Below, one piece after another: positions 1-7,048 of a DNA stretch of 64,000 bases; the first letter of the stretch is position 1, and the number at the start of each line of letters is the position of its first letter. This DNA comes from Acidobacteriota bacterium. Lineage in GTDB: Bacteria > Acidobacteriota > Vicinamibacteria > Vicinamibacterales > CAVVIG01. Under the pieces are notes generated by a model. The model saw only the letters and a list, made by a program, of their open reading frames with translations, had not been told where the DNA came from and made no database searches. Where the stretch lies: assembly GCA_003222395.1 (NCBI GenBank), contig QHWB01000044.1:186001-250000 (forward strand), written 5' to 3'. The position numbers were made by a program, and so were the translations under genes.

Positions 1-1
1 C

Positions 2-409
2 GTGAATCAGGGCGCCGCGCAGGGGCAGCTCGCGTCGCGTCTCGACGATTTCGCGCGGTCGATCGCGGCGCTCGTCTCCGACCTGGGCGATCGCATGGCC
101 GACACGGTCGTGCTGACGATGTCGGAGTTCGGGCGTGCGGTCAAGGAGAACGGAAACCGCGGCACCGATCACGGCCACGGCAACGCGATGCTCGTCATCG
201 GCGGGGGCGTCGGCGGCGGCCGTGTATACGGCGCGTGGCCAACTCTCGACGTCGATCGGCGCTACGATGGACGCGACCTCGCGGTGACGACCGACTTCCG
301 CGACGTGTTCGCCGAAATCGTCGTCAGGCATCTCGGCGTCGGCGACGCGCGCGCCATCTTTCCCGGCTATCGCGTGTCGGCGGCGCGGTTCGCCGGCCTT
401 TTCGCGTAG
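2..409 (+). CDS. DUF1501 family protein, C-terminal part (5' end outside window)
   Basis: The reading frame is open from the window edge and ends with TAG at 407-409. The visible 135 residues carry the C-terminal signature of DUF1501 (sulfatase-like fold) proteins: a stretch VLTMSEFGR, then GTDHGHGNAMLVIGGGV, then VYGAWP, and a final TTDFRDVFAEI segment. DUF1501 proteins are usually about 400-480 residues and often exported by Tat, frequently next to DUF1800 genes; neither can be checked here. The GTG at position 2 is probably not the start. Function is not established for the family; membership is secure. Confidence 0.85.
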   Translation: MNQGAAQGQLASRLDDFARSIAALVSDLGDRMADTVVLTMSEFGRAVKENGNRGTDHGHGNAMLVIGGGVGGGRVYGAWPTLDVDRRYDGRDLAVTTDFRDVFAEIVVRHLGVGDARAIFPGYRVSAARFAGLFA

Positions 410-425
410 CGGTACAATCATCGGC

Positions 426-1538
426 GTGCGGCTCGAAGATCTCCCGACACCACAGGTCGTGATCGATCGCCGGCGTCTCGTCGCCAACATGGATCGCGTC
501 CAGCAGCTGGCGTCCGCGGCGGGGATGCAGCTGCGCCCCCACGCGAAAACGCACAAGTCGCCGATCGTCGCGAAGTGGCAGCTCGATCGGGGCGCGTCCG
601 GCATCTGCTGCGCCAAGGTCGGCGAGGCCGAGGTGTTCGTCGGCGCCGGCTTCGACAGCGTCCGGCTGCCGTATCCTGTCCACCCGTCGAATGCGCCGCG
701 TCTGCTCGCCCTGATGGACTACGCGGCCCTTTCGATCATCGTCGATCACCTCGAGGTCGCCCACGGCTGGTCAGAGGCGATGCGGGCCGCGGGCCGGACG
801 CTCGACGTGCTCGTCAAGGTCGACGTCGGCTTTCACCGCTGCGGAATCGATCCGAAGGGCGACCCGATTGGCTTCATTCGGGCGATTGCGTCGATGCCCG
901 GGCTGCGATTGCGCGGATTGCTCAGCCACGCCGGGCACGGGTATCAGGCATCGTCGGAGGAGCAGCTGTGCGCCGTCGCCCGGCAGGAAGTCGAAACGCT
1001 GATCGACATTCGCGATCGCGCCGCGGCGTCGGGCATCGCGCTCGATGAAATCTCGGTCGGCGCCACGCCCACGCTCCGCTTCAGCGTGCGCCAGCTCGGC
1101 ATCACCGAGCTGCGTCCCGGCAACTACGTGTACTTCGATCGCACGCAGGTGGCGCTCGGCGCCGCGACATTCGACGACTGCGCGCTGACGGTGCTCGCGA
1201 CGGTCGTCTCGAAGCCGGCGAAGGATCGAATGGTGCTCGACTCCGGCAGCAAGACGCTGACCAACGATCAGGCGCGCGGCATCACCAGGATGCCGGGGTT
1301 CGGCGCGGTGCTGGACGCGAACGGCCGCGTCGACGAGACGCTGACGATCGAACGCCTCTCCGAGGAGCACGCGACGGTCCGCGTCGACGGCCTCACGACG
1401 CTCGAGCCCGGCGATCGCGTGCGCATCGTGCCGAATCACGCGTGCGTCGTCTCGAACCTCGTCGACGTGGTGCGGCTGGTCGAGGGCGATCACGTCGTCG
1501 ACACGCTTCCGATTACGGCTCGTGGACGGATTACCTAG
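426..1538 (+). CDS. PLP-dependent D-amino-acid lyase (D-threonine aldolase / D-serine dehydratase-like, alanine racemase N-terminal fold)
   Basis: A 370-residue fold-type III PLP enzyme. RPHAKTHK near residues 37-44 holds the predicted PLP lysine (K41), and the C-terminal domain has PNHACVVSNL with H338 and C340. The His-x-Cys pair matches the zinc ligands of eukaryotic-type D-serine dehydratase rather than the His-x-Asp of classical D-threonine aldolase, so dehydration or cleavage of a D-beta-hydroxy amino acid is likely but the substrate is open. The start is GTG at 426, 17 nt after the DUF1501 stop, so the two may be cotranscribed. The alternative is a related racemase-like enzyme; the fold call is firm. 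Confidence 0.85.
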   Translation: MRLEDLPTPQVVIDRRRLVANMDRVQQLASAAGMQLRPHAKTHKSPIVAKWQLDRGASGICCAKVGEAEVFVGAGFDSVRLPYPVHPSNAPRLLALMDYAALSIIVDHLEVAHGWSEAMRAAGRTLDVLVKVDVGFHRCGIDPKGDPIGFIRAIASMPGLRLRGLLSHAGHGYQASSEEQLCAVARQEVETLIDIRDRAAASGIALDEISVGATPTLRFSVRQLGITELRPGNYVYFDRTQVALGAATFDDCALTVLATVVSKPAKDRMVLDSGSKTLTNDQARGITRMPGFGAVLDANGRVDETLTIERLSEEHATVRVDGLTTLEPGDRVRIVPNHACVVSNLVDVVRLVEGDHVVDTLPITARGRIT

Positions 1539-1620
1539 AACGTTCTTGAGATATAGTCACTCAGCGTCAGCGCGAACGAAATCAACTATCCACCTCTTTC
1601 GTTGACGGTGTGACGATTCG

Positions 1621-1920
1621 ATGGCGGACAACAAGGAAAAACGGCAACTCGGAGACGCGCTCGGCCTGGTCGAAACGCGCGGGCTCGTCGGCATGATCGA
1701 GGCGGCGGATGCGATGGTGAAGGCGGCGAACGTCGTCTTCGTCGGGTGGCAGAAAGTCGATGCCGGCCTCGTCACCGCGATCGTGCGCGGCGACGTCGGA
1801 TCGGTGAAGGCGGCAACCGATGCGGGCGCCGCCGCCGCGCGGCGCGTGGGCGAGCTGGTCGGCGTCCACGTGATCCCGCACCCCGCGGACGACCTCGAGA
1901 AAATCTTTCCTATCTCCTGA
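1621..1920 (+). CDS. Bacterial microcompartment (BMC-H) shell protein, isolated copy
   Basis: A 99-residue single BMC domain protein of the CcmK/PduA/EutM type. It reads [20 protein letters not shown] at 13-32, [13 protein letters not shown] at 34-46, then [19 protein letters not shown]. Such proteins form cyclic hexamers that tile the facets of protein organelles. The pore loop, usually a G-S-G-like turn, is here D47-A48-G49, which would change the charge of the central pore. No other shell gene, aldolase, dehydratase or CoA-acylating aldehyde dehydrogenase lies within reach, so this is a solitary shell gene. It is followed 1-3 nt after its stop by repeat R-A and faces the merR gene. Confidence 0.9.
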   Translation: MADNKEKRQLGDALGLVETRGLVGMIEAADAMVKAANVVFVGWQKVDAGLVTAIVRGDVGSVKAATDAGAAAARRVGELVGVHVIPHPADDLEKIFPIS

Positions 1921-1921
1921 A

Positions 1922-2077
1922 ATTGCTGATTGCAGATTGCAGATTGCTGATTGATTGCTGATTGATTGCTGATTGATTGCTGTTGATTGCTGATTGAATT
2001 GAATGAACGACTCAATCAATGACTCAATCAATGAAGCAATCAATCTGCAATCAGCAATCAGAAATCTGCAATCTCTT
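1922..2077. repeat. R-A: heptamer-type array folded as a long inverted repeat
   Basis: Left arm (about 1923-1998) is built from variants of GATTGCT and GATTGCA; right arm (about 2010-2077) carries the complement (CAATCAATGA, GCAATCAGCAATC, ATCTGCAATCT). The whole is an imperfect palindrome lying between two convergent genes and could act as a bidirectional terminator. It begins at the stop codon of the shell gene and runs into the last codons of merR. AT-richer than all surroundings. Confidence 0.9.
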
Positions 2078-2536
2078 CTTTCTCCTTCTTCGCCTCGGCC
2101 TGATCCACGCGCTGAGATCCTTCAGCAGACCTTCGTTGCCGATCACGAGCAGCGGCTGGCGCGGCGCCTTCAGCAGGTTGAAGAACCCGCCGTCGGCGCC
2201 GCGAGCGTAAATCTCCCGGCCGTCGGTAAGCACCTGCACCGACCCGCCGCCGCCGGTCGCGTCGAACAACCGCTCGCCGAACTCCTCCTTCAGAATGCGG
2301 ACGACCTGATGCAACTGGTGGACGCTGAAGCCGCGCCGTCTGAGATCCGCGAGCACGAGGAGCTCGAACAGCTCGATCGGCGTGTACCGCCGCTCGGTGT
2401 AGCCCCCCGCCGCGGTACGCCGTGGACGCATGGTCGGAATGAGAAGGCCGCCCGCGTCCCACACCTGGAGCTGCCGCGCCGTGAGTCCCGTCAACGCCGC
2501 GACCTCGCGCGACGAGTAAGTCTTCTTGAGCCTCAT
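2051..2536 (-). CDS. MerR family transcriptional regulator
   Basis: 161 residues. An N-terminal winged helix of MerR type is clear: YSSREVAALTGLTARQLQVWD at about 7-27, followed by a wing with GGYTERRYTPIELFELLVLADL. No cysteine metal-binding loop or drug-binding domain follows, only about 90 residues ending in a basic run, so the ligand is unknown. Its start ATG overlaps the phhB stop (ATGA at 2533-2536), indicating translational coupling. The last seven residues (RLQISDC) and the stop codon are encoded by repeat R-A, so the original C-terminus was probably replaced or extended by the repeat. Confidence 0.82.
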   Translation of the reverse strand: MRLKKTYSSREVAALTGLTARQLQVWDAGGLLIPTMRPRRTAAGGYTERRYTPIELFELLVLADLRRRGFSVHQLHQVVRILKEEFGERLFDATGGGGSVQVLTDGREIYARGADGGFFNLLKAPRQPLLVIGNEGLLKDLSAWIRPRRRRRKKRLQISDC

Positions 2537-2811
2537 GCGAGGCGATCGGCGGCTGCAGCGCCCGCGAAGTCCTTCTCGGTGAGGCCGCCTTCGCTGTGGG
2601 TCGAGTACGTCAGCGTCACCCGCTTGTAGTTGATCAGGATGTCGGGATGGTGATCCGCCCTCTCCGCCTCCGGCGCGAGTCGGTTCACGAACGCGACCGC
2701 TTCCGGGAATCCGGCGAAGGTGTACTGCTTCTTGATCGCGTCCCCTTCGAGGGTCCAGCCGCGGAGCTTCTTCACCCGTTCTTCGATTTCGGCGCGAGAC
2801 AGTTTGGGCAT
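2533..2811 (-). CDS. phhB: Pterin-4a-carbinolamine dehydratase
   Basis: A 92-residue PCD/DCoH family protein of normal length. The signature H54-H55-P56 in ADHHPDILINYKRVTLTYSTH and the later H72 are the expected active-site residues for dehydrating 4a-hydroxytetrahydrobiopterin, which regenerates the cofactor of aromatic amino acid hydroxylases. No hydroxylase is in the window. The ATG at 2809-2811 was chosen because MPKLSRAEIEERVKKLRGW is the usual family start; a longer frame upstream has no homology. The stop overlaps the start of merR and the gene lies 2 nt after the preceding ORF, so it is the third gene of a four-gene operon. Confidence 0.93.
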   Translation of the reverse strand: MPKLSRAEIEERVKKLRGWTLEGDAIKKQYTFAGFPEAVAFVNRLAPEAERADHHPDILINYKRVTLTYSTHSEGGLTEKDFAGAAAADRLA

Positions 2812-2813
2812 GA

Positions 2814-3167
2814 TTAATTCTCCGGCCGGCGCGCGCGAACCTCGTCGAGCCTGGCGCGCGCGGCTTCGACCGCTTCGAGCGATTCCTTCTGCAGCTCGAT
2901 CGCCGACGGCCCTTCGGTGGGACTGATGAAGGCGCTGCCGGCGATCGTGCGATGGTACGCCCGCTCGGCCAGCTGGAGCGCCTCGAGCGCGGCGGCGTGT
3001 TCGCGCTGCCATTCGAGCCAGCGCGTCAGGCGATCGACCGCGTCCTCCCGCGTCGCCCCGGCGCATTCGACGCCGAACCGATCGCCGTTGTCCTCGCGCT
3101 CCGCGTGCGCGATCCAATCGCCCTCGCGCTCGACGCACACGATGCGGAGAGACGGGTCGTTTGTCAT
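2814..3167 (-). CDS. Small hypothetical protein
   Basis: 117 residues, not assigned to a family. The N-terminal half (about 7-55: RIVCVEREGDWIAHAERED then a helix TREDAVDRLTRWLEWQREH) resembles small HicB-like or DUF1508-like beta-beta-alpha modules; the C-terminal half is charged and helical, likely a short coiled coil. No signal peptide or membrane segment. ATG at 3165-3167 overlaps the TAA of thiO by one base, and its own stop is 2 nt from phhB, so translation is almost certainly coupled to its neighbours. Confidence 0.7.
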   Translation of the reverse strand: MTNDPSLRIVCVEREGDWIAHAEREDNGDRFGVECAGATREDAVDRLTRWLEWQREHAAALEALQLAERAYHRTIAGSAFISPTEGPSAIELQKESLEAVEAARARLDEVRARRPEN

Positions 3168-4288
3168 TACAAATCCCCGAAACGCGACGGCTTCACGCGC
3201 TCGAGCAGCGGATCGATCCTGCCGTCCAGCATCGCGTCGGCGACGAGCTGAGCGGTGAGAGGCGCGAGCAGAACGCCGTTGCGGAAATGACCGGTTGCGT
3301 ACATCACCTCGGGGACGGCGCGCGAGGCGCCGATGACCGGCAGCGCGTCGGCGGTTGCGGGACGCAGGCCGACGCGCACATCGCGGAACGACGCGGTCCA
3401 GGCGTGCGGCGTCAGATCGCATGCGGCGCCGAGCAGATCGTGCACGCCGCTCACCGTTGCGCGCTCGTCGAATCCCGCCTCTTCCGCCGTCGCGCCGACC
3501 AGCACGGTGCCATCGTCCCACGGCACCATGTAACAACGCCGGCTCCATGTCACGCGGCGCAGCGGCGGCTCGCTCCATCCCAGATGCAGCAGCTGGCCTC
3601 GGACGGGACGAACGGGTACGCGCGTCATCACGCCGTCGATGTCGATTGCGCCCGACCACGTGCCCGCCGCCAGGACGACGGCGCCGCTCGTCAGCGATCC
3701 GCGGTCGGTGTCGACGAGCACCTCGGCGCCGCTGCGCCGAATGCGCCGGACGCGGCTTTGCTCGACCAGCTGTGCGCCGTGGCGGCGCGCCGCCGCGACG
3801 AGCGCGTGCGTCAGCTGTGCCGCGGCGACGAACCCGTGATTCTCGATCAGCAGACCGCCCGCGACGCCGTCCGCGAGCAGCGGCTCCTCGGCTCGCGCCG
3901 ATGCGGCGTCGAGGAGAAGTGACGGAACGGCGCGCCGGCGCAACACGCTGGCGATCGTCCTCAGCGCGGCAAGCTCGCTCTCGTCCGTCGCCACGTCGAG
4001 CGTGCCGGTGCGGCGATACGGTACGGCGATGCCGCTGTCGTCGGCAACGCGCGCGATGAAGTCATCGTACAGATTCAGGCTGCGGACGGCGAGATCGAGC
4101 AGCGGGCTGTCTTCGCGCGCCTCGATGTAGGGCGCAAGGACGCCGGCCGACGCCTGCGTCGCTCCCATTGCAACGGGCCGCTCGTCGACCACCTCGACCG
4201 ACGCGCCGCGGCGCGCCAGTTCGTACGCGACGGCGCATCCGACGATGCCCGCGCCGACGACGAGGATGTCGGAGGGACGCGACGCCAT
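3167..4288 (-). CDS. thiO: FAD-dependent glycine oxidase ThiO-like (D-amino acid oxidase family)
   Basis: 373 residues with an N-terminal Rossmann dinucleotide motif, ILVVGAGIVGCAVAYELARRG at about 8-28, and a C-terminal ATGHFRNGVLLAPLTAQLVAD block near 333-353 typical of ThiO. Glycine oxidase supplies dehydroglycine for the thiazole of thiamine. No other thi gene is nearby, so a general D-amino acid or sarcosine oxidase role cannot be excluded. It heads the reverse operon thiO - hypothetical - phhB - merR, in which every junction overlaps or is 2 nt apart. Confidence 0.85.
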   Translation of the reverse strand: MASRPSDILVVGAGIVGCAVAYELARRGASVEVVDERPVAMGATQASAGVLAPYIEAREDSPLLDLAVRSLNLYDDFIARVADDSGIAVPYRRTGTLDVATDESELAALRTIASVLRRRAVPSLLLDAASARAEEPLLADGVAGGLLIENHGFVAAAQLTHALVAAARRHGAQLVEQSRVRRIRRSGAEVLVDTDRGSLTSGAVVLAAGTWSGAIDIDGVMTRVPVRPVRGQLLHLGWSEPPLRRVTWSRRCYMVPWDDGTVLVGATAEEAGFDERATVSGVHDLLGAACDLTPHAWTASFRDVRVGLRPATADALPVIGASRAVPEVMYATGHFRNGVLLAPLTAQLVADAMLDGRIDPLLERVKPSRFGDL

Positions 4289-4339
4289 CCATGATCAGCT
4301 TATCTCCAACGCCAACGACAACGAACCCTTCACGGATTC

Positions 4340-4525
4340 CGCATCGTCGATCGCGCGCTCGACCTGTCGGGCGGCTTCGGCATGTTCAAGAAGAGCGAGC
4401 TCGAACGGCTGTTCCGCGATTGCCGCGCCGGCCGCTTCCATCCGGCGAACTCGGCGTTTGCGCACGAGCTCGTGGCCAAGCTGACGCTTGGGATCAATCC
4501 GGACGAGCAACCGAGGTGGGGATAG
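4340..4525 (+). pseudogene. Acyl-CoA dehydrogenase, C-terminal remnant
   Basis: An open stretch of 61 codons ending with TAG at 4523-4525 and lacking a start encodes the typical end of an acyl-CoA dehydrogenase: ALDLSGGFGMFKKSELERLF, then RDCRAGRFHPANSAFAHELV and ALGINPDEQPRWG-like sequence. Upstream of 4340 the same frame has no family similarity. The rest of the gene, some 300 residues, is gone, so this is a deletion scar between thiO and the CocE gene. Confidence 0.85.
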
Positions 4526-4552
4526 GGCTGGGCGCTGGGGACTGGAACCGCA

Positions 4553-4579
4553 CACGCTCGCCTGAAAGGCTCGCGCTAC
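4553..4579. repeat. R-F copy 1 (GTAGCGCGAGCC...GGCGAGCG palindrome)
   Basis: The sequence CGCTCGCCTGAAAGGCTCGC followed by GCTAC is an imperfect palindrome of family R-F. Read on the minus strand it starts with GGTAGCGCGAGCC and provides the TAG stop codon (4576-4578) of the CocE hydrolase. Related copies lie at 21573-21652, 26654-26756 and 33446-33507. Confidence 0.85.
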
Positions 4580-6540
4580 CGATCGTGATTATCAAGCACC
4601 GGCAACGTGACGAATGACGGCAGCGTCGCCGAGCGGAAAACCCTGTGGGTCGCCTTGCGATAATCCGAATCCTTCGCATGGTAGATGTCGACGAAGGTCT
4701 GCGGATTGCGATCGAACATCGGGAACCACGAGCTCTGGACTTGAACCATCAGCCGGTGGCCTTTGAGGAACGTGTGGTACTTGTCGCCGAGCGTGAAGGC
4801 GAGCTTCGCCGGCTGATTCGGGACCATCGGTTCGGGCCTGCTCATGCTGTTCCGGAATTTCGCGCGCAGGATGTCGCCGGCGAGCAGCATCTGAAAATGT
4901 CCCATCGGCGCCGGCAGATTTCCAGGATACACGTCGATCACCTTGACGACCCAGTCGCCGTCGGTTCCAGTGGTCGAGACGTTGAGGCTGACGTCGATCG
5001 GTCCGGCGATCGTCAGATCCTCGGCGAGCGGCGGCGTCTGATAGACGAGCACGTCCGGACGGCCCCAGACGAACCGCTGATCCTCGACCATGAACAGGTG
5101 ACCTTCCGTCGTCGTGATCTCCGCCGTGTAGGGCACCGGCTTCGCCGGATCGCTGACGTAGTCGTCGAACGCGTCATCCGATCGCACTGACGGCGCGTCG
5201 AACGACAGGCCGCCGTTCGCCTGTAAATAGACGTTGCGGGCGCGCGTGCCCTTCGGCGGCCACGCTGGATACGTGTGCCACCTGTTGCCGCCGGTCTCGA
5301 ACACGATCGCCTCACCGAGGTTCAGGCGGCCCTTGTCCTTCAGATAGAAGTTGAAGAACGGCAGCTCGATCGTGGTGCGAAAGTGCTCCGCCGTCTTCGA
5401 TCCGAACTCGATCCTGCCGAGCGAGCTGCCGTCGCCGCGCGCCCATCCGCCGTGCAGCCACGGTCCGACGACGAGCGACGTCTTGTTCGCGGGGTTCTTC
5501 TCCTTCATCGCGCGGTACATGCGGAACGGGCCGTAGAAATCCTGCGCGTCGAACCAGGCGGCGACGATGAGCACCGGGTGGTTGATGTTCTCGAGATCCT
5601 TCGGCACGTTGCGCGCCTGCCAGTACTCGTCGTACGTGCCGTGCGCCAGGTGATCCTTGTAGGTCGGCACATCGTCTGCAAAATATCTCAGCGCGTTGGC
5701 GGCCGATCCCATCTCGAGGAAGAAGCGGTAGCCGTCGGGGGTGCCGTAGTCGAACCGCTCGGTGTCGCGCTCGTTCGGCGCCACGCGCGCGCGGGCGTTG
5801 GTCGACATCCAGTTGAAGCCGTACATCAGCTGATATGCGCCGCCGGAGTGATAGTCGTCGCCCAGGAACTGATCCTGCGGCGGCGCCTGCGGAGACGAGG
5901 CCTTCAGCGCGGGATGCGCGCCGATCATCCCCATCGACACTTCCCACCCGTCCCACGAGATGCCCCACTGCCCGACGCGGCCGTTGTTGTTCGCCACGTT
6001 CTTCACGAGCCAGTCGATCGTGTCCCACGTATCGGTGCTCTCGTTCGGCTTCGTGGCCCCGCGAGTATAGGGAAGCGCCTGCGGCTCGCGCGAGGAGAGC
6101 GAGTCGGCGCCCGCGGCCGACGGCGATGCCCGCCGCAGCGCGGGCTCGAGCGGGGGTGGGGCTCCGCGAACATAGGGGACGTGATGGATGAACTCGCCTT
6201 CGGACTTGAACTTTCCGCGCGTGTCCTGGTAGACGAAGACGTAGCTCTCTCTCGCGAAGTCGTTGTTCGGGCCGAGAACGGTGCGGTAATTGTCTGCGCC
6301 GTACGGTCCGATGCCGTATGCGGTGCGCGTCATCAGGATCGGATAGCGCGCCGTCGTCTCCTTCGGCGAGTACACGATCGTGAAGAGCTTCACGCCGTCG
6401 CGCATCGGGATGTAGACCTCGCGCTTGACGTAGTGCGCCTTCACGTCGTACGGCGTCTGCGCCGGCGTCTGCGCGATGAGCGCTGCAGCCGCGAGCAGCA
6501 CGCCCGCGACGACAGTCGTTGTCACGCGTCGTTTGTCCAT
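4576..6540 (-). CDS. CocE/NonD family hydrolase (peptidase S15-like), exported
   Basis: 654 residues: a signal peptide (about 1-24), an alpha/beta hydrolase domain with the nucleophile motif GQWGISWDGWE (S195 predicted), and a C-terminal jelly-roll domain of X-Pro dipeptidyl peptidase type. These enzymes cleave esters or amides such as glutaryl-7-ACA or N-terminal dipeptides. In place of a continuous SEGEF...KPNESTDTWDTIDW segment there is an in-frame insertion at about residues 122-158 derived from repeat R-H, with 14-bp near-direct repeats at its edges. The insertion is in a loop ahead of the nucleophile elbow and may be tolerated. The stop codon is inside repeat R-F. Confidence 0.9.
   Translation of the reverse strand: MDKRRVTTTVVAGVLLAAAALIAQTPAQTPYDVKAHYVKREVYIPMRDGVKLFTIVYSPKETTARYPILMTRTAYGIGPYGADNYRTVLGPNNDFARESYVFVYQDTRGKFKSEGEFIHHVPYVRGAPPPLEPALRRASPSAAGADSLSSREPQALPYTRGATKPNESTDTWDTIDWLVKNVANNNGRVGQWGISWDGWEVSMGMIGAHPALKASSPQAPPQDQFLGDDYHSGGAYQLMYGFNWMSTNARARVAPNERDTERFDYGTPDGYRFFLEMGSAANALRYFADDVPTYKDHLAHGTYDEYWQARNVPKDLENINHPVLIVAAWFDAQDFYGPFRMYRAMKEKNPANKTSLVVGPWLHGGWARGDGSSLGRIEFGSKTAEHFRTTIELPFFNFYLKDKGRLNLGEAIVFETGGNRWHTYPAWPPKGTRARNVYLQANGGLSFDAPSVRSDDAFDDYVSDPAKPVPYTAEITTTEGHLFMVEDQRFVWGRPDVLVYQTPPLAEDLTIAGPIDVSLNVSTTGTDGDWVVKVIDVYPGNLPAPMGHFQMLLAGDILRAKFRNSMSRPEPMVPNQPAKLAFTLGDKYHTFLKGHRLMVQVQSSWFPMFDRNPQTFVDIYHAKDSDYRKATHRVFRSATLPSFVTLPVLDNHDR
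6058..6176. repeat. R-H copy inserted in the CocE coding sequence
   Basis: CCGCGAGTATAGGG at 6058-6071 is repeated as CCGCGAACATAGGG at 6163-6176, 105 bp (35 codons) apart. Between them lies GC-rich sequence sharing GAGCCGCAGGCGCTT (minus strand) with 44731-44815 and a GGGGGTGGGG block as in the other R-H copies. The arrangement looks like an insertion with duplicated or element-borne ends. Confidence 0.75.
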
Positions 6541-6556
6541 ATTGAGCCTGCGGTCA

Positions 6557-6569
6557 TACTATGGTAGTA
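6557..6569. promoter_or_regulatory. Candidate operator palindrome before the antitoxin gene
   Basis: TACTATGGTAGTA is a perfect inverted repeat (5-bp arms, 3-bp centre) in the 36-bp space between the divergent CocE and antitoxin starts. Ribbon-helix-helix antitoxins bind such short palindromes to repress their own operon. Position and symmetry are seen; the function is inferred. Confidence 0.4.
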
Positions 6570-6576
6570 CCCAGGT

Positions 6577-6813
6577 ATGAAAATCGCGTTGTCGGTTCCG
6601 GACGAACTGTTTGAATCCGCCGAACGACTCGGCAAACGCCTCGGAATATCGCGCAGCCGCCTGTATGCAACGGCCCTCGCCGATTATGTTGCGAAACATC
6701 AGAGCCGGAAGGTGACCGCGCGACTCAATGCTGTATATACGAACGAAGACAGCGGGCTCGACAAACGGATCCGTCGCGCCCAGCGCCGCTCTCTTTCACG
6801 GAACGCATGGTAA
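6577..6813 (+). CDS. Ribbon-helix-helix antitoxin (MazE/CopG-like)
   Basis: 78 residues. MKIALSVPDELFESAERL followed by LGISRSRLYATALADYVAKH is a ribbon-helix-helix DNA-binding fold of the kind paired with MazF toxins; the C-terminal half, rich in charge, would be the toxin-neutralising tail. It overlaps the following mazF-like start by 7 nt. With the toxin broken (next entry) the antitoxin is probably a relic or an orphan repressor. A palindrome immediately upstream may be its operator. Confidence 0.8.
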   Translation: MKIALSVPDELFESAERLGKRLGISRSRLYATALADYVAKHQSRKVTARLNAVYTNEDSGLDKRIRRAQRRSLSRNAW

Positions 6814-7039
6814 TCGAACGAGGCGACGTCTGGTGGGCTGATTTGGGAGAACCGGGCGGATCGGAACCGGGGGATCGCCGTCCGATCCTTGTCGTGCAGA
6901 GCGATTCATTCAATCGAAGCCGATTGCGTACGGTCGTGGCCCTGGTCTTGACCTCTCTTTCGATGAGCGATCCGGACGCATTCATGGTTCGCTGCTGAAG
7001 GACGTCGAGAACGGCTTGCGGCTCGTGCTCGATCTCTGA
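6807..7039 (+). pseudogene. MazF-like endoribonuclease toxin, frameshifted and internally deleted
   Basis: The frame from ATG 6807 begins as an ordinary MazF/PemK toxin, VIERGDVWWADLGEPGGSEP then DRRPILVVQSDSFNRSR and TVVALVLTS, but stops at 6998 after 63 codons. The expected end of the family reappears in another frame just beyond, LLKDVENGLRLVLDL with TGA at 7037-7039. About 40 residues between LTS and this tail are missing, so a deletion with a frameshift inactivated the toxin. Confidence 0.85.
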
Positions 7040-7048
7040 TGGCACCGG

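Noticed and set aside
2003-2629. Plus-strand frame starting in repeat R-A opposite merR
   Set aside because: Starts in the palindrome and runs antisense to a clear MerR domain.
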